Shown here piece by piece: positions 13,355-24,965 of a stretch of DNA of 64,000 nt. Position 1 is the stretch's first letter, and every line of letters starts with the position of its first letter. The translations under genes and the position numbers were made by a program. The stretch is from Lepturacanthus savala (taxonomy: Eukaryota > Chordata > Actinopteri > Scombriformes > Trichiuridae): the NCBI GenBank assembly GCA_030544235.1, contig CM060471.1, positions 6,280,348 through 6,344,347 on the forward strand, in the 5' to 3' direction. The notes below the pieces were generated by a model. It was not told the origin of the DNA. It made no database searches and saw only the letters and a program-made list of their open reading frames with translations.

Positions 13355-13705
13355 AGCGCGACATGGTGGTGCAGGGGTTAGCGCTGTTGCCTCACAGCAA
13401 GAACGTCGCAGGTTCAAGACCTCCTTGGTCCTGGGTCTGGGACCTTTCTGTGTGGAGTTTGCATGTTCTCCCCGTGTCGGCGTGGGTTTTCACCGGGTAC
13501 TCCGGCTTCCTCCCACAGTCCAAAAACATGCTGAGGTTAATTGGGGACTCTAAATTGCCCGTAGGTGTGAGTGAATGGTGTGTGTGCCCCACGATTGGCT
13601 GATGACCATCTGGGGTGTATCCCTGCCTCTCGCCGTAACGCGCTGGGATAGGTTCCAGCAGACCCCTGTGACCCTAATGAGGAATAAGCAGGTATAGAAA
13701 ATGAC
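13355..13705 (+). mobile_element. tRNA-derived SINE-like retroposon, near full length
   Basis: The head looks like a tRNA gene and carries both internal pol III promoter boxes. The A box TGGTGCAGGGG is at 13367-13377 and the B box GGTTCAAGACC at 13411-13421, 33 bp apart; both fit the consensus. The body contains the very common teleost blocks GGAGTTTGCATGTTCTCCCC, CTCCGGCTTCCTCCCACAG, CTCTAAATTGCCC and GGGATAGGTTCCAGCAG. The 3' end is a GACT-type tandem tail rather than poly-A. Two shorter copies of its 3' part (29610-29738, and 38419-38524 reversed) have target-site duplications, supporting spread by LINE-driven retroposition. Reading frames across it are artefacts. I do not assign a database name. 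Confidence 0.8.
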
Positions 13706-16214
13706 TGACTTGCTTTTGGAGGCTCATCAGATCCGAAATATGTGAGTAGACAGCGTGAACAACCTCTGCAACAAGATTAAAGAACAAACCTGTGTTCATG
13801 GACACGCATGACAAGCTGATATCTTGTTGAGTGTTTAAGGAACAAACATTGCAAACAAAGTGTTCAGGGCCGACTGAAACCTCAAAGGAAGCTTTGACCA
13901 TATTTAATGAGAATCCAACAGCACAACAGTCTTTAAATGACAGAAAAGCATGCTATGTCCCCCTTAGAAAGTACTATGAAACCCATATCACTGGAGAGTG
14001 CATGTGCACCATGCAAGAGAACACAGTGTGACCGGGACAGCAACAGGAAATTGGCAAATGGTCAATTGTAACACTGGAATTGGAAAAGTAGTATGTAATT
14101 GCATTTTATTATCTCTTTTCAGGGACTAAACAGCAGCTCATTTCTGGAGTGAAAACATGAGTCACCCCAAAGACTAGACTAGACTAGTCTGTAGGTTTGG
14201 GGTCTGTGGGGGCAGTGGGAGGTTGAGGTGAGCCAACGTCAGACACCAGAGTAGTCAGGACCGCCGAGAAATGCAGGGGAGGTTTCCTGCTCCGGATCCT
14301 GGGCTGGGAACACAGCATCCCATGTCCCTCTCCCATCCCCGGACCCCCCCAGAGGACGAGAGACAGAGGGGGAATCACGCTGTGTTCCTACACTCAAAAT
14401 ACCTCCACTTAGTTGTTCTGGCTCCGCTCCTGAACCAGAGTTTATGGCTGCTTCTTCTTCTCGTCTCCTGACCCCGTGACTCCGTCTCTTGGTTGTTGCC
14501 TTGGATTTTCATTCGGACTTCCATTCTTATTTCTGCCTCTTCGCTTCCTCCCCTCCCCCAGTCCACTTCTTTTCCTGTCTTCAGTGTTTGTGGGGGTGTG
14601 TTGTCTCAGAGGGGTCGACTGGAAGCAGCCGTTGTGGTCTGGCCTGTGGTCAGGCTCTGATTCACTGATTTGCAAACTGTAATGACATAATACTATGATT
14701 TGTGCAACAAATCGTCAAATGGCAAAAACGCTCCCTGGAGCCATTTAAATTTTGATATACGTCATTATCAGGGGTTCTGGTGTCTGTAGACTGCAACGTT
14801 TAGCTGAAGCCAAAAGCGAAAATATCCACAAAGACGGAAAACTCTGGATATTTCTTTCCAGTCAAGAGTCAATTCCTATTATTCTCCTGATATAATTACA
14901 CAAGAGACAAGAGACATATATCATAGATTAGAGGCCTTGCTGAGCCGGTTCACACAAATCTGAAGAGGAGGAAAAAGCATTGAGACATTCTATGCTTGAT
15001 AAGGGACATTACTATTCCCTTATCAGATCTGCTGCTAACACAACCAGATGAATGTATGGGAAAGCCCATGCTTTCTGCCTCAACAGACAGTGATTGTGTC
15101 ACTAGGGCCGAGAGGCTGGGGACCCACAAATCACTTCTGCAAGTACTGGGCCTCTAAATCCAATATGATGTCCGGCGGCTCCACGTGAACCTTCACACTG
15201 CCTGTTTACATAGCCCTAGAAGTCTAGTGCTCATCCAATTATCTTGCTTTAGATTATGAGAAGGCCAGTAATGATTAAAAAAAAAAAAAAAAAGCAAAAC
15301 AAAATGCTTCTGGGCCGAAGCCAAAATTTGGGGCTCCCAGGGACTGCTGGTGTGGGGTTGGGGGATGGTGGATGGAAATAGTCATCCAGACCTCGGGGAA
15401 AGCCCCTGTAAATTCTGGGACAGCGACCGCAGGCCTGACAGACATGCAGCTGTAGTAGCGGCGGTTGTTGCTAAGGGCAACGCGAAGTGATGGGCCTTTT
15501 GGCAATACTGTGCAACATACTTTGTTTAGTTCTGTTTGTGGACCAAGCAGATGGGAAACAAGCTGGGTCCATGTTCTCGAGAGGTCCTGGGGGAGCAAGA
15601 GACCAGAGGGAGGAGGTTTTGCCAAAATGCCATGTCTGCTTGGCATGTGTACGGCAATGAAAGTGCACCACACCACACAACTCCCGCTCAGGAAGGACAG
15701 ATTTTGTCTCGAACACAGGTCAATGAAAGGCAAAACAGCAGAATCATAGCTCACAGAAAGGTCAGAGCAGCTCCCGGCCAACAGTCAAAACAATGTGACA
15801 CGGATCTTTTCAAACTGATGGGAAATTTGAAGTAACATTTTTGGAATATTACACAATAAACATTTGATGTTTTTGAATTAGGCTGTATTAAATTGACTAC
15901 AACGGTTTACAGAAGTTAAGTAATGATAGCGCTCCAAATGTTGTTGTTTTTTTGGACACAAGGGATGTCGTTTACTCCCCAGTACTGGACAAATATTTCC
16001 TGGATGCACTTGATTAATGAACACTTTTACTCATTGGGCTGTTCGTGAATTTCTAAATGGACCAACATGTTGACCAACACTGAAATGTGTTTCTGAAAAC
16101 ATTCTGGACAAGAAGTAACCCATGCAGTTGCTGAATTTGTTTTTACTTTAGATTGACAATGACTAGTTTAAAATTTTGTTTGCCAGAATCCATAGGTGGC
16201 GTGTTGTGTTGGAT
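13706..16214. other. Non-genic stretch, locally GC-richer
   Basis: No gene is recognised. The interval 14180-14680 and the interval 15270-15780 are GC-richer and give open frames on both strands, including a 168-codon minus-strand frame that ends in an A-rich run at 15274-15292. None shows a domain, a signal peptide or convincing splice structure. A short AGACT repeat occurs at 14170-14190. Confidence 0.45.
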
Positions 16215-16560
16215 GTCCCTGATTTAAATAAATTAGCCTGAAACTCCACTTTGTGCTTGCCAATGCTAACATGTTTAGCAGATGTTATACTGTAATTACC
16301 ATGGTACCATGTTGACGTTTAGCACTACTAAAGGATAGATGATCTTGGTAGTTTTGCAAGTATTGGGCAGCCAAATGAAATGTTGACCCGATGGTGACAC
16401 TAGATAAAAAGTCTGGTATTCTGAACATTATTATCCTGAGGGGGACATAAATGTTTCTACAAAAATTCATGACAATTCATTTAACAATTTTTAAGATTTT
16501 TAGGAAAAACCAGGATCACCAAAGTCAATAGATTACACCCTCTGGGAACCATGAATGTCT
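16215..16560 (+). repeat. Degenerate copy of a common teleost interspersed repeat
   Basis: It contains the characteristic order GCTAACATGTTTAGC, TGGTAGTTTTGCAAGTATT, GATGGTGACACTAGAT, CCTGAGGGGGACATAAATGT, AAAATTCATGACAATTCATT, GGATCACCAAAGTCA and ACCATGAATGTCT. I recognise these as a widely dispersed fish repeat, usually seen in introns and intergenic DNA. There are internal near-duplications (the GGGGACATAAATG and GGAACCATGAATG blocks). The transposon class is not settled from this copy. The name is from recognition only. Confidence 0.55.
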
Positions 16561-17995
16561 ATGATGGATGGTATAATTCACTGCTAGTATGAAAAAAAAA
16601 CAAAAAAAAAAAACAATTTCCTGCATTTTGTTTTGTCTTCATAATCAAGATCCCATTTACTGAAAATGGTCCTATAATTCATTTAGAGATCCGATCTGTG
16701 CCATGTCGCCAAATGGTCCTTAAGGCTCTTTCAGTTTGGGTGTTTTCAACATTTATACTATATTAAGGTTATTTTCCTTCAGTCTATGAGTGTGACTTTT
16801 TAATCTCTCATTCCATATGATGATTTAACCAATGAAAGACATATACTCTGCAATGAAGTTGCTCAAAAGACAGTGAATAAGGATCTGTATGTATGTCTAT
16901 TTATAGTTAACTGTGCTGTATGTATGTACAGTTTTACATTGTCCTTTATGCTCATAAAACAGAACCATATGAATGCATAACCTATATTGTAAATGTTATA
17001 GTGTCGTTGCATAGTTCTGCCTTTGTGTGTACATAGAGTTTTACACAGTTTTATACATATGGAGTCGGGTGACACAATATTTGCCACACAAGAAATGATC
17101 CGACAACCCTGAAACCAGAGAAACTTTATCCTACAGATAATCCAAAGAACAGACGTCACAGCGACGTCTGCCGCCACTGTCTGAATGACAGGACATCTCT
17201 GGGAAAGTCAGTGGGAAACCAAAGAGATGTTGGCAACGAGGATGCTGGCAAATATTTGGAGAAATTTGAACAAGGAAATTATAGTAATACCGGCACAGTA
17301 CAGCGGTGAACTCTCAGCGCGTTGCTGTATACAAACTGAACATTCAGGCTACCTGTTCCCATGGCAACTGCATCCAGAACAGATAATTCCTCATAAAACT
17401 TGACTGTGTTATCAGACAATTCCCACAGTATCTCATGTACAGCACCATATTTACATCACATATAGAACATAATTGCAATAAACATCAACATGTGCGATTG
17501 TGTGATGGAAAGTATGTCGCCCTGACCCCAGAATATAAAAGAAAACTGACAAATAAATGTCTCCATCATCCTGAGAAAGTTCAAAACAAATATCAAACGT
17601 GATCAAGCTCTTCAATGCTCCGTGGGGTTTTGCGTAAAAAGGAGGGAGTGACTGATATATTTGGCAGTGGTGATGCCATGTGCAGCTGGCAGAATCAAAA
17701 GCAAACATCGTGCCCTTCACTGAGCTATGAATCATAAGTAGGGGGAAGTTTGCAGACAGAGGCCCTTGTGAATGTGAATGTGATGGTGTGGATATAGCTC
17801 CGGTCATGTCAGACTGTGTGGGAAACACAAAGAGGGGCAGGCCGAGTCACATGGGTCGCCCTGCTCCCAAAGACATGTCTCTCTCTCTCTCCCTGTCGCT
17901 CTCTCCCTCTCTGTCCTTTCAATCCCTCACTCATTCCTTCTACCACTGGCAGTTCCACCCTTTACAACTCTCATAAACTAACTCTTTACGTCTTT
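16561..17995. other. Non-genic stretch with CT-rich simple repeat
   Basis: No gene is supported. An A-rich run at 16590-16615 and a CTCT-rich tract at 17876-17918 are the only structured parts. Overlapping short frames are not convincing. Confidence 0.45.
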
Positions 17996-17999
17996 TTAA

Positions 18000-18667
18000 C
18001 CCTCATGTTGTGTTTGCGGTTTTTGTCTCTGAAAAATGTGGTTAATTTGATTCAGATTCACCTAAGATTCCATGACTTTGTCCACAAAAAGGATTTCAGC
18101 ACACACAATATATTGTATTATTTTGTGTGTTTTATTAAATTTTTGTCATTCTTGGTGTTCTTGTTCAAAACTGACCGATCATTAGAAATAAATGGGGGAG
18201 ACCAGAATTAAATCATTTGGCATCTACATTTGGCTCTTGATTCTATATTTGATGAGTCTGATGAACATTGTATTTCTATTGTTCTTATTGGTTGTTCTTT
18301 AATGTATTAGGACATGACTTGGAATATTGTGAAATTGTCAAGTGTAGTTTTGTGATCATTTTCTTTGTAAACAAATAAAATCGTTCTGGTCAGGTTTTAC
18401 TTTTTGTGACTATAAAAATTCGAAATGGTTTCAAAACAAATGTCCTTAGTAACTTTGACCCAAAGTAGCTTTTCAGAACTCGAAATAAAGATGTATAAGT
18501 TCAGATCAATGACACATGCAGGCCATAAACAACAAATAGAACTTCAAAACTGGTAATGTTCACAAGAATTTATGTTGATAAAAAATCGAACACAGAGTCT
18601 TAATGGAACGGTCAAATTTGACCAGGAAGACCATACTGGTTAACAAGAAACAAACACAGCATGAGGG
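18000..18667. mobile_element. piggyBac-like MITE, CCCTCATGTTGTG family
   Basis: Perfect TTAA flanks (17996-17999 and 18668-18671) enclose inverted ends. The left end reads CCCTCATGTTGTGTTTG and the right end, reversed, reads CCCTCATGCTGTGTTTG. TTAA duplication with CCC-starting ends is diagnostic of piggyBac-type transposition. The interior is about 630 bp with no transposase. It includes a GGTCAAATTTGACC palindrome near the right end, often seen in this fish family. This family differs in sequence from the one at 9047 and 49311. Confidence 0.88.
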
Positions 18668-18671
18668 TTAA

Positions 18672-20439
18672 CGATATTTTAGTAACACAAGCCCTGTTTG
18701 TATTATTAGTAGTATTTTTTAATGTCTTTAATTAATGCATTAGGATGTAGTCTGTTCATAGCTGCAGATTGTATGTCTTGTGTGTGTGAGCTGTCACCCT
18801 GCAGGGTAACAGTCACATTTATTACACAGCACTAGTGAGGGCTCAATTCTGATCATGCATGATGGTCAGCATTTTGTGTAGATTCCATAGAATCTAACAT
18901 GTTGTTATTGGTTGTAACATTGACAGCTTCCTTTTTTATTCTATTGAATAAAAGCCTAATTAGGGACAGGCAATGGAAACTAGCTATAATACTATTACTT
19001 GTTTGCAACAGGTTGAAGTGATACTATGTTAATCTAAAAAACAAACTATATAAATTAATTAAAACTGTGATAAGATATAATAATCTGTTGTGTGTCGTGT
19101 GAGGGCATATGTGCTGGTAGGTATGGTGAATGAGCAGGGAACATATTTAAACATGCATATAAATTCATCTCTATGTGCACAAGCATGTTACAGTTGTTGT
19201 ATGTACACTGTGCAAAACACTCGTGGACACAATATGACCTTTGTGTGCTAATATTTATACCTTTTCATGCAATTTGTGTTTAGAAGCAGCAATAATTATT
19301 ATTTTTTAGACATTTCTGGCCATAATAACTTCTTTATCATTGTCTCAGTATTTTATTGACTGAGCTCTATTCTTTATAGGGGTCATGAAAAATAATACTT
19401 TACACATGTGTAGGTGTGTTTTCATCTGCTGTGCGAGATGTACTTTTTCAAAGAAGACACGCTGACAACAGCGCAGGTCTAAATGATGACATGAATAATG
19501 GCTGAATTCTCTTTAGTTTCAGGTTCCTGCTGGTATTGTTCATGCTGGCTCAAAGTCAATATCATAACTCACTGGGACATCTGAATACAACAGAGCCGTC
19601 ATTAATGTTATTAGTAACATCTGTGATTCTCCTGATCTCCTGAAAATATAGCAAACATTTATCTCTCTGGGCCTCTAAAACAAGCCACAAGCAGACATTG
19701 CATAATTTTTCACAAAGACACAAAAAAACGTGCCAGTCCTTCACCCTTGTTTAACCCATTTTCTGTATTTATGAGGGAAATTATTTTTTCATAAGCTAGC
19801 AGCCTTGCATGAGCTATTTTTTCAAGTTGTGGTGCAAAGTTGTGAAAAATTGTTTTACCACACAGTGCGTTTCCTCTTTACCCTGGTAATAATACAGTAG
19901 AAAACGTTAGCACGTTGTTGATAGTTGGATTTGGGTCCAGACATGCTGCTGATAGACAAGAAGAGATATAAATATGTTCTGCTGCTGTCCCCTAAAGCTA
20001 CGTGTGATTAATGCATGGTACCCACTCCCTCTCTCCCCCGACATGCACAAATTAAAACAAAACAAACTAAAACATCAATTTCACTGCTGAGTGAAAACAA
20101 AAAAAAGCTATTTTAAAAATGCTTCTGGTCACATTTGCACCTGTTAACAAACCGCTGGCACTGTTTTCTTAGGCCCAACAGGAAAAGGTCTTGAAATAGC
20201 TTTCCCATGAGTCTCTGGTCTAAAATAAAATAAAAGGGGCTGGCAGGAGCCGCCCACCGCGCTGGTGTGACCCTGTCATGGGAACCATGCTCAGCCGTCT
20301 GTGGAGATTTGAGCAGAATAAATGAAACAGACGTCCTTGAATATCTCTATTTACATCGCTAATGCAAATGCTCATTTATCTTAATAGCAAATAATAAATT
20401 CATAGAAGACTGCTCTGAGTGTATCTATTTGTCAGTGTG
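18672..20439. other. Non-genic AT-rich stretch
   Basis: No gene or clear repeat is seen. An octamer-like ATGCAAAT lies at 20362-20369 within TAATGCAAATGCTCATTT, a possible POU-factor site and unproven. Confidence 0.45.
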
Positions 20440-20441
20440 TA

Positions 20442-20722
20442 CAGCTCTGGAAAAAAATAAGAGACCACCGCATTTTTTCCTGAAATCAGCATCGCTACAT
20501 GTATTCAAGGCATTCCATTCCAGCGTCTGTTGAATTCCAACCCATGCACGGCTCATTCTGCTTAAAGAGGCACCATGAGTGGAATAAAGTCACCCAAGAA
20601 TAATGGTAAAGACTGTGGAGAACATGACAAGATGCTGCTGTGAATGATGTGATTAAAAATAAGAGTTATTGCACTAAATATTGATTTCTGAACTCTTCTT
20701 AAGTGTAAGTATTCTTAAGTAT

Positions 20723-20759
<37 letters not shown>

Positions 20760-21125
20760 TCAATATTTTGGCTTTTTTGAGTTGTATCTCCTAGTCCAGA
20801 TGATGTCCAATGTTCAATCATACATTGTTGTATTTTTTGTCATTTACATTACAAATAGCACTTTTAAAGGATGTTAAATAGTGTTTCCTGGCGCACGTTG
20901 CCTGTTTAAGGCTTAACTGAATTTGCTGTTGTTTCTTTGCATTGTTTGAGGACTGAAAACATTGTATCTTTATGTTAATTTGACCATTTGTCATTTTCTG
21001 CAAAAAAAAGATCTAAAAGATAGATAAACATAAATGTTCCTTTTGCCCAAACACATACCTTGAAGTAGTAAAATCTGAAAAAAAATGATAATTTTGCAAT
21101 GGACTCTCATTTTTTTCCAAAGCTG
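20442..21125. mobile_element. Internally deleted Tc1-like element (non-autonomous)
   Basis: TA dinucleotides (20440-20441 and 21126-21127) flank inverted ends. The left end reads CAGCTCTGGAAAAAAATAAG and the right end, reversed, reads CAGCTTTGGAAAAAAATGAG. The homology continues inward, for example ATGTGTTTGGGCAAAAGGAA-type sequence on the right. The left part retains a transposase-region relic (about 20540-20690, including AGAGGCACCATGAGTGG and TGATTTCTGAACTCTTCTT), but most of the roughly 1 kb gene is gone. The 684-bp length compares with about 1.3-1.6 kb for complete Tc1 elements. An (AT)n run has grown inside it at 20727-20758. Confidence 0.85.
20727..20758. repeat. (TA)n microsatellite inside the Tc1-like remnant
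   Basis: About 16 uninterrupted TA units within the deleted element. Confidence 0.95.
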
Positions 21126-21127
21126 TA

Positions 21128-22849
21128 TATGTGTGTGTTTGCTTGCATGCAGTTTGGACACGTGCTCCCGCCCGTAGTGGACACACCTTGTTGACTTGTT
21201 TTAGACACGATGAGTGAGAAGAGGAATAAGCAAGTCGCATTAACAAGTGTGGGAGTGAAGAGCCGATAAGACCTGTAAACAGAAAGGGCATGCTCGCCAT
21301 TATCGCCAAAGTAAACACGCAGCACGCCTCAACCAAAACATTTACATTAAACACCACACAAAAGACCATTTATTAAAAGAAAACAATAATGCTTCACAAC
21401 TCGCAAAGCTGAAGCATCTCCGAAAAAACCCAGAGTGGATCCGATAAGAGGAAAAGTGAGGATTCCACTGACAAAGAATCACGTTGGGGGGGGGCGCGCC
21501 GGAGCGGAATAAGCTCCACCGAAGCCCAACAACCAGCTCTGTTCACCTTTCTCCGCTTCATTCTCAGACCGCACTCTATTTTAGGGACCTCTGATGACTC
21601 CGTCTTGGCCACATTTCCCTTTTTCCACTGAAGAAAAAGTTATTCATAATCCTCCCAATAACTCAACACTGTTTGTCCAGTGTGATAAAGCAAAAAAAAA
21701 AAAAAAAGGGGGAGCATTCGCAATCTAAATTCTTCTGAAGTGAATGGCTTTGTTAGCCAGGGTAGTACAGTTCGCAGTCTCCTCCTGCTGCAGGGAGGCT
21801 GTTTACATGGGGGACAGCTCAGAGATCCAGAGAGGAGACAACGCTCCTGGCCTCTTCCCCACAAGAAAGAGCCTCCGTGGGTGGGCAGCGTTTTCACCCG
21901 CTGCTCCAAGATCATCCCTGAGACACACAAGAAGAATAAAACTCTCAGAGGAATTGACAGATTTTGTGCCAAAGAGTCCATTTTATGACACGGGCCCTCC
22001 TCTCAGCTGCATTATCTGGACTTTAGAGGCTGTCACTTTAAAGGGGCGAAAGTTGAGAAATGAGCGAAGATTACCCTTGGAAACAGCAACCAAATAGAAA
22101 CAGGAGGGTCACTGATGGAGGGAATCCCCCCTTTAATCTCATCCGTGGAGGTTTCAGGGAACTTTAGGGCGCAGGTCGAGACCGGGAGGCCGGAGGTTAG
22201 AGGTGGGGCATTAAACTGATCGGGCAGGTCATGGAAAAACAAGACCTCGGAATTTATACCGCACTCAGCTACGTCATCTTAATAATAATCAGAAACACAA
22301 GCTGAGTATTCCTTGACAATGCCAGTCAGAGCTTTGGCAAGCAGATAGCACGCAAACAGCGTCACACCTTTGTTGTTGTGTCCTTGGGGCATGTTTCAAG
22401 CAGTTTATTTTAAGTGTCTGGTGTTCTAATGTTCTGTTATTTGGGCAAAGTGGTAACAATTTTCACCAAAACCTGGGTGGTCATAGATGATTGCACCTGA
22501 GATGCCTAAAAAATATGGCTTAGTCCTCTTTAAAGGAACATGGTGCCATCTGTTCAGAGTGAGAGAGTAATCCCAATCAGCCACAGGGAGTGACCACATA
22601 ATACAAGGATTTACGGGTATAAAGAGGGAGCTGTTGACGCTTGATAGCCAGCAGTTAGAGAAAGCTGAGCGTTACAAAATGAAGTGAGAGCACAGCACCG
22701 TCACAGAGCTAATGCTCAGAATCAGCTATTTCCTCTTGTATTTTTAACTGCATGAATCCCTGGAACAAGCAAAAGGCAGGAAAAGATCAGAATGTCTAAT
22801 AGAATGCATCAATTATCAGAAGGTCACTCGCAGAGCACAAACCTTCATC
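21128..22849. other. Non-genic stretch with G-rich and A-rich runs
   Basis: No gene is recognised. An A16-type run with following Gs lies near 21691-21713 and a G-run with GGCGCGCC near 21486-21501. Frames at 21640-21981 (minus) and 21744-22097 (plus) overlap in antisense and lack domains. Confidence 0.4.
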
Positions 22850-23200
22850 AAGGCCATTGGTCAGTCTTCCATCTGACATGCAAATGTGCAGCACAACATA
22901 TTTGGCTATATTTCCAAAGCTCTTAGTATGGTGCTGAGCTGATTCACCAGGATAGAGTTTTGCCAACTCCTCTTTCAGCTTTTAACATTCCATTGGCCAG
23001 CAGGAGCCACTATCATCCACTTAAACACCCAGTCCATTGTTGTGCACATTTCATGAATGGGATCCGCACCAAATTTCAATGAGTTTGTTCTTGGCTAATT
23101 CTACATACGACGACCAAATTTCCCAAAAAACAACACAGTATTTTTTTCCAACCACCAGACAAGATAAATGGCACCGAAAAGGACATAAATTTGAACTTCT
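22850..23200 (+). repeat. Degenerate fish interspersed repeat (tentative)
   Basis: The blocks CAGAGCACAAACCTTCATCA, CATCAAGGCCATTGG and GGATCCGCACCAAATTTCAA resemble a dispersed teleost repeat. The copy is diverged and I could not place its ends, class or target site. Confidence 0.35.
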
Positions 23201-24521
23201 CTCTGATTATATTGTGTAAAAATTCTTCTACCCATTTTAAACATTTTGTTGAGTTATGTATATTCAGTATCCAAAATATTTACAACAATTTTTAAACCTG
23301 AGAAATTCGTAACTTTAACATTAATCTAAGAATGGTACAGGGCTGCCTCTCAATGCCCCCTGTGGAGGTCCAACTGAAGCTGTCATTAATTTGATTTTTA
23401 TCCAGTTTTAAGGCACCGGTTTACAATATACTTTTTATATTCTTGATTATTTTTTATAAAAAGATATAGGATTTTAATCATCGGATGTCTAGATCTTGAA
23501 TTATCAGAGAAACAAACTGAGCAAACGTTAGCATTACCTCAGGGGAGACACTAAACAGTGTTGCAGAAACACAGATTATTAACATGAAAAACTTTATTCA
23601 ATGTTTTACTGGTTTTAATCAGTCTATTTGTTTTGGAGAGAGAGACAACAACTCCCAAGACCCCACACTACTTCATACCATCATCGACTACGTTGTTTGT
23701 CATTGTTTTGTTTGAGAGACCTTTAACAATGGAAAATTACATACTGTGAATTTAAGTATATTATTAATCAATGTATTTAATTCTATTTCTGACTTGGCTG
23801 ATGTTTTACCGTTCATCTGTGTCGGGGCTCCATAGTTATGAACCAAGAGTGAGCCAATTATGGAAGAACATGTTAATCTCAATTACAATCAGCTTTACTT
23901 CGGTCCATCTGACACCAAAATCTTTGATATAAAACATTAAAACTTCTGATTGCACGCTGAGTGGAATCCGGAGCTGTTTGATGATCACCTGCCAGAACAG
24001 CGTCTTATCTCCTCAAACAGCCTTGCTCTGACTAAGCTGAACTTCTGCATGACTTTTTCTTTCAACAGGGAATTTACGGGCATCAAACTGAAACACTTTG
24101 TTCTACACTCAGCCTCCCATCTCTGTTTTCTCCCGCAGCTTAGAGGCAGTTGAAGAAGCAAAGCTTTATCCTACCACCTGAAATGCATTACTCTGCTCCT
24201 TCATGACTAGGTATGTCTTGTATCTTGTCTTTTTTGTTGCTTTTATTACAACATGGACCACAAAGTCAGACTCGGAACCTGCAATTCAGCCAATATCTTG
24301 ACTCCTGTTTAACTTTGACATACACAATATGCACAGTACTTTCATCTGAGCCTTTCTGTGACTTATGATAGTTTTTTTTCCTGAACAAAAATGTTCCAGA
24401 GCTTTATTTTGGAATGGGTTCTGTACTGTTACAGATAGAGAAACTGCTTGCATTGCATATCCCCGTTGGATACCAATCACTTCTATTTACAAGGTTGTGT
24501 ATTGTTTTCCAATCCAAAACA
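23201..24521. other. Non-genic AT-rich stretch
   Basis: Nothing recognisable as a gene or repeat. Short frames only. Confidence 0.45.
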
Positions 24522-24523
24522 TA

Positions 24524-24697
24524 TGGTGACCCTGAGGTGCAAAACACAACATTTCACATAACACAAAGACGTTTCACGAGCACATTTCACGAAACACAAT
24601 AACATTGCGTTGTGTTTTGTGAAATGTTGTGATGTTTCGTGAAATGTTTTGTTGTGTTTTTTGAACTGTCATTGTGTTTCGCACCTCTAGGCCACCA
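24524..24697. mobile_element. Hairpin MITE with TA flanks
   Basis: TA at 24522-24523 and 24698-24699 flank a 174-bp element whose two halves are near reverse complements. The left arm opens TGGTGACCCTGAGGTGCAAA and the right arm, reversed, opens TGGTGGCCTAGAGGTGCGAA. Both arms then repeat AACACAACATTTCAC-like units. The whole element could fold into a long imperfect hairpin. The TA target suggests mobilisation by a Tc1/mariner-type transposase. It is non-coding. Confidence 0.8.
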
Positions 24698-24965
24698 TAC
24701 GTATCTCTAGGATGAATCAACGAAACAAAACAAAACTAAATGATCTTATGTAATGAGTTACCTCAGCCACATACTCCCCACAGGTGTGCACGCAAGTCTT
24801 TATTGAGGGTAAAAGTAGGGAGGGCTTCACTTTACAGTATTAATGAAGACATAGTATTGAAAAATGATATATTGTAAAAGAATGTTCTTAATGTATTGAC
24901 TTAAGTTTATCTTTATGTGAAAATAGCTGCTGCAGCTTCCATATATGGGACAGCTTCAACACCTT

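Noticed and set aside
15275..15781. 168-codon minus-strand open frame, longest after those in repeats
   Set aside because: No recognisable domain or signal peptide. Overlapping frames of similar length exist on the other strand, and the frame ends in a phenylalanine run from an A-rich tract. It fits a GC-richer non-coding patch.
17816..18211. 131-codon plus-strand open frame
   Set aside because: It starts in CT-rich simple sequence and continues across the TTAA boundary into the piggyBac-like MITE; no transposase motifs.
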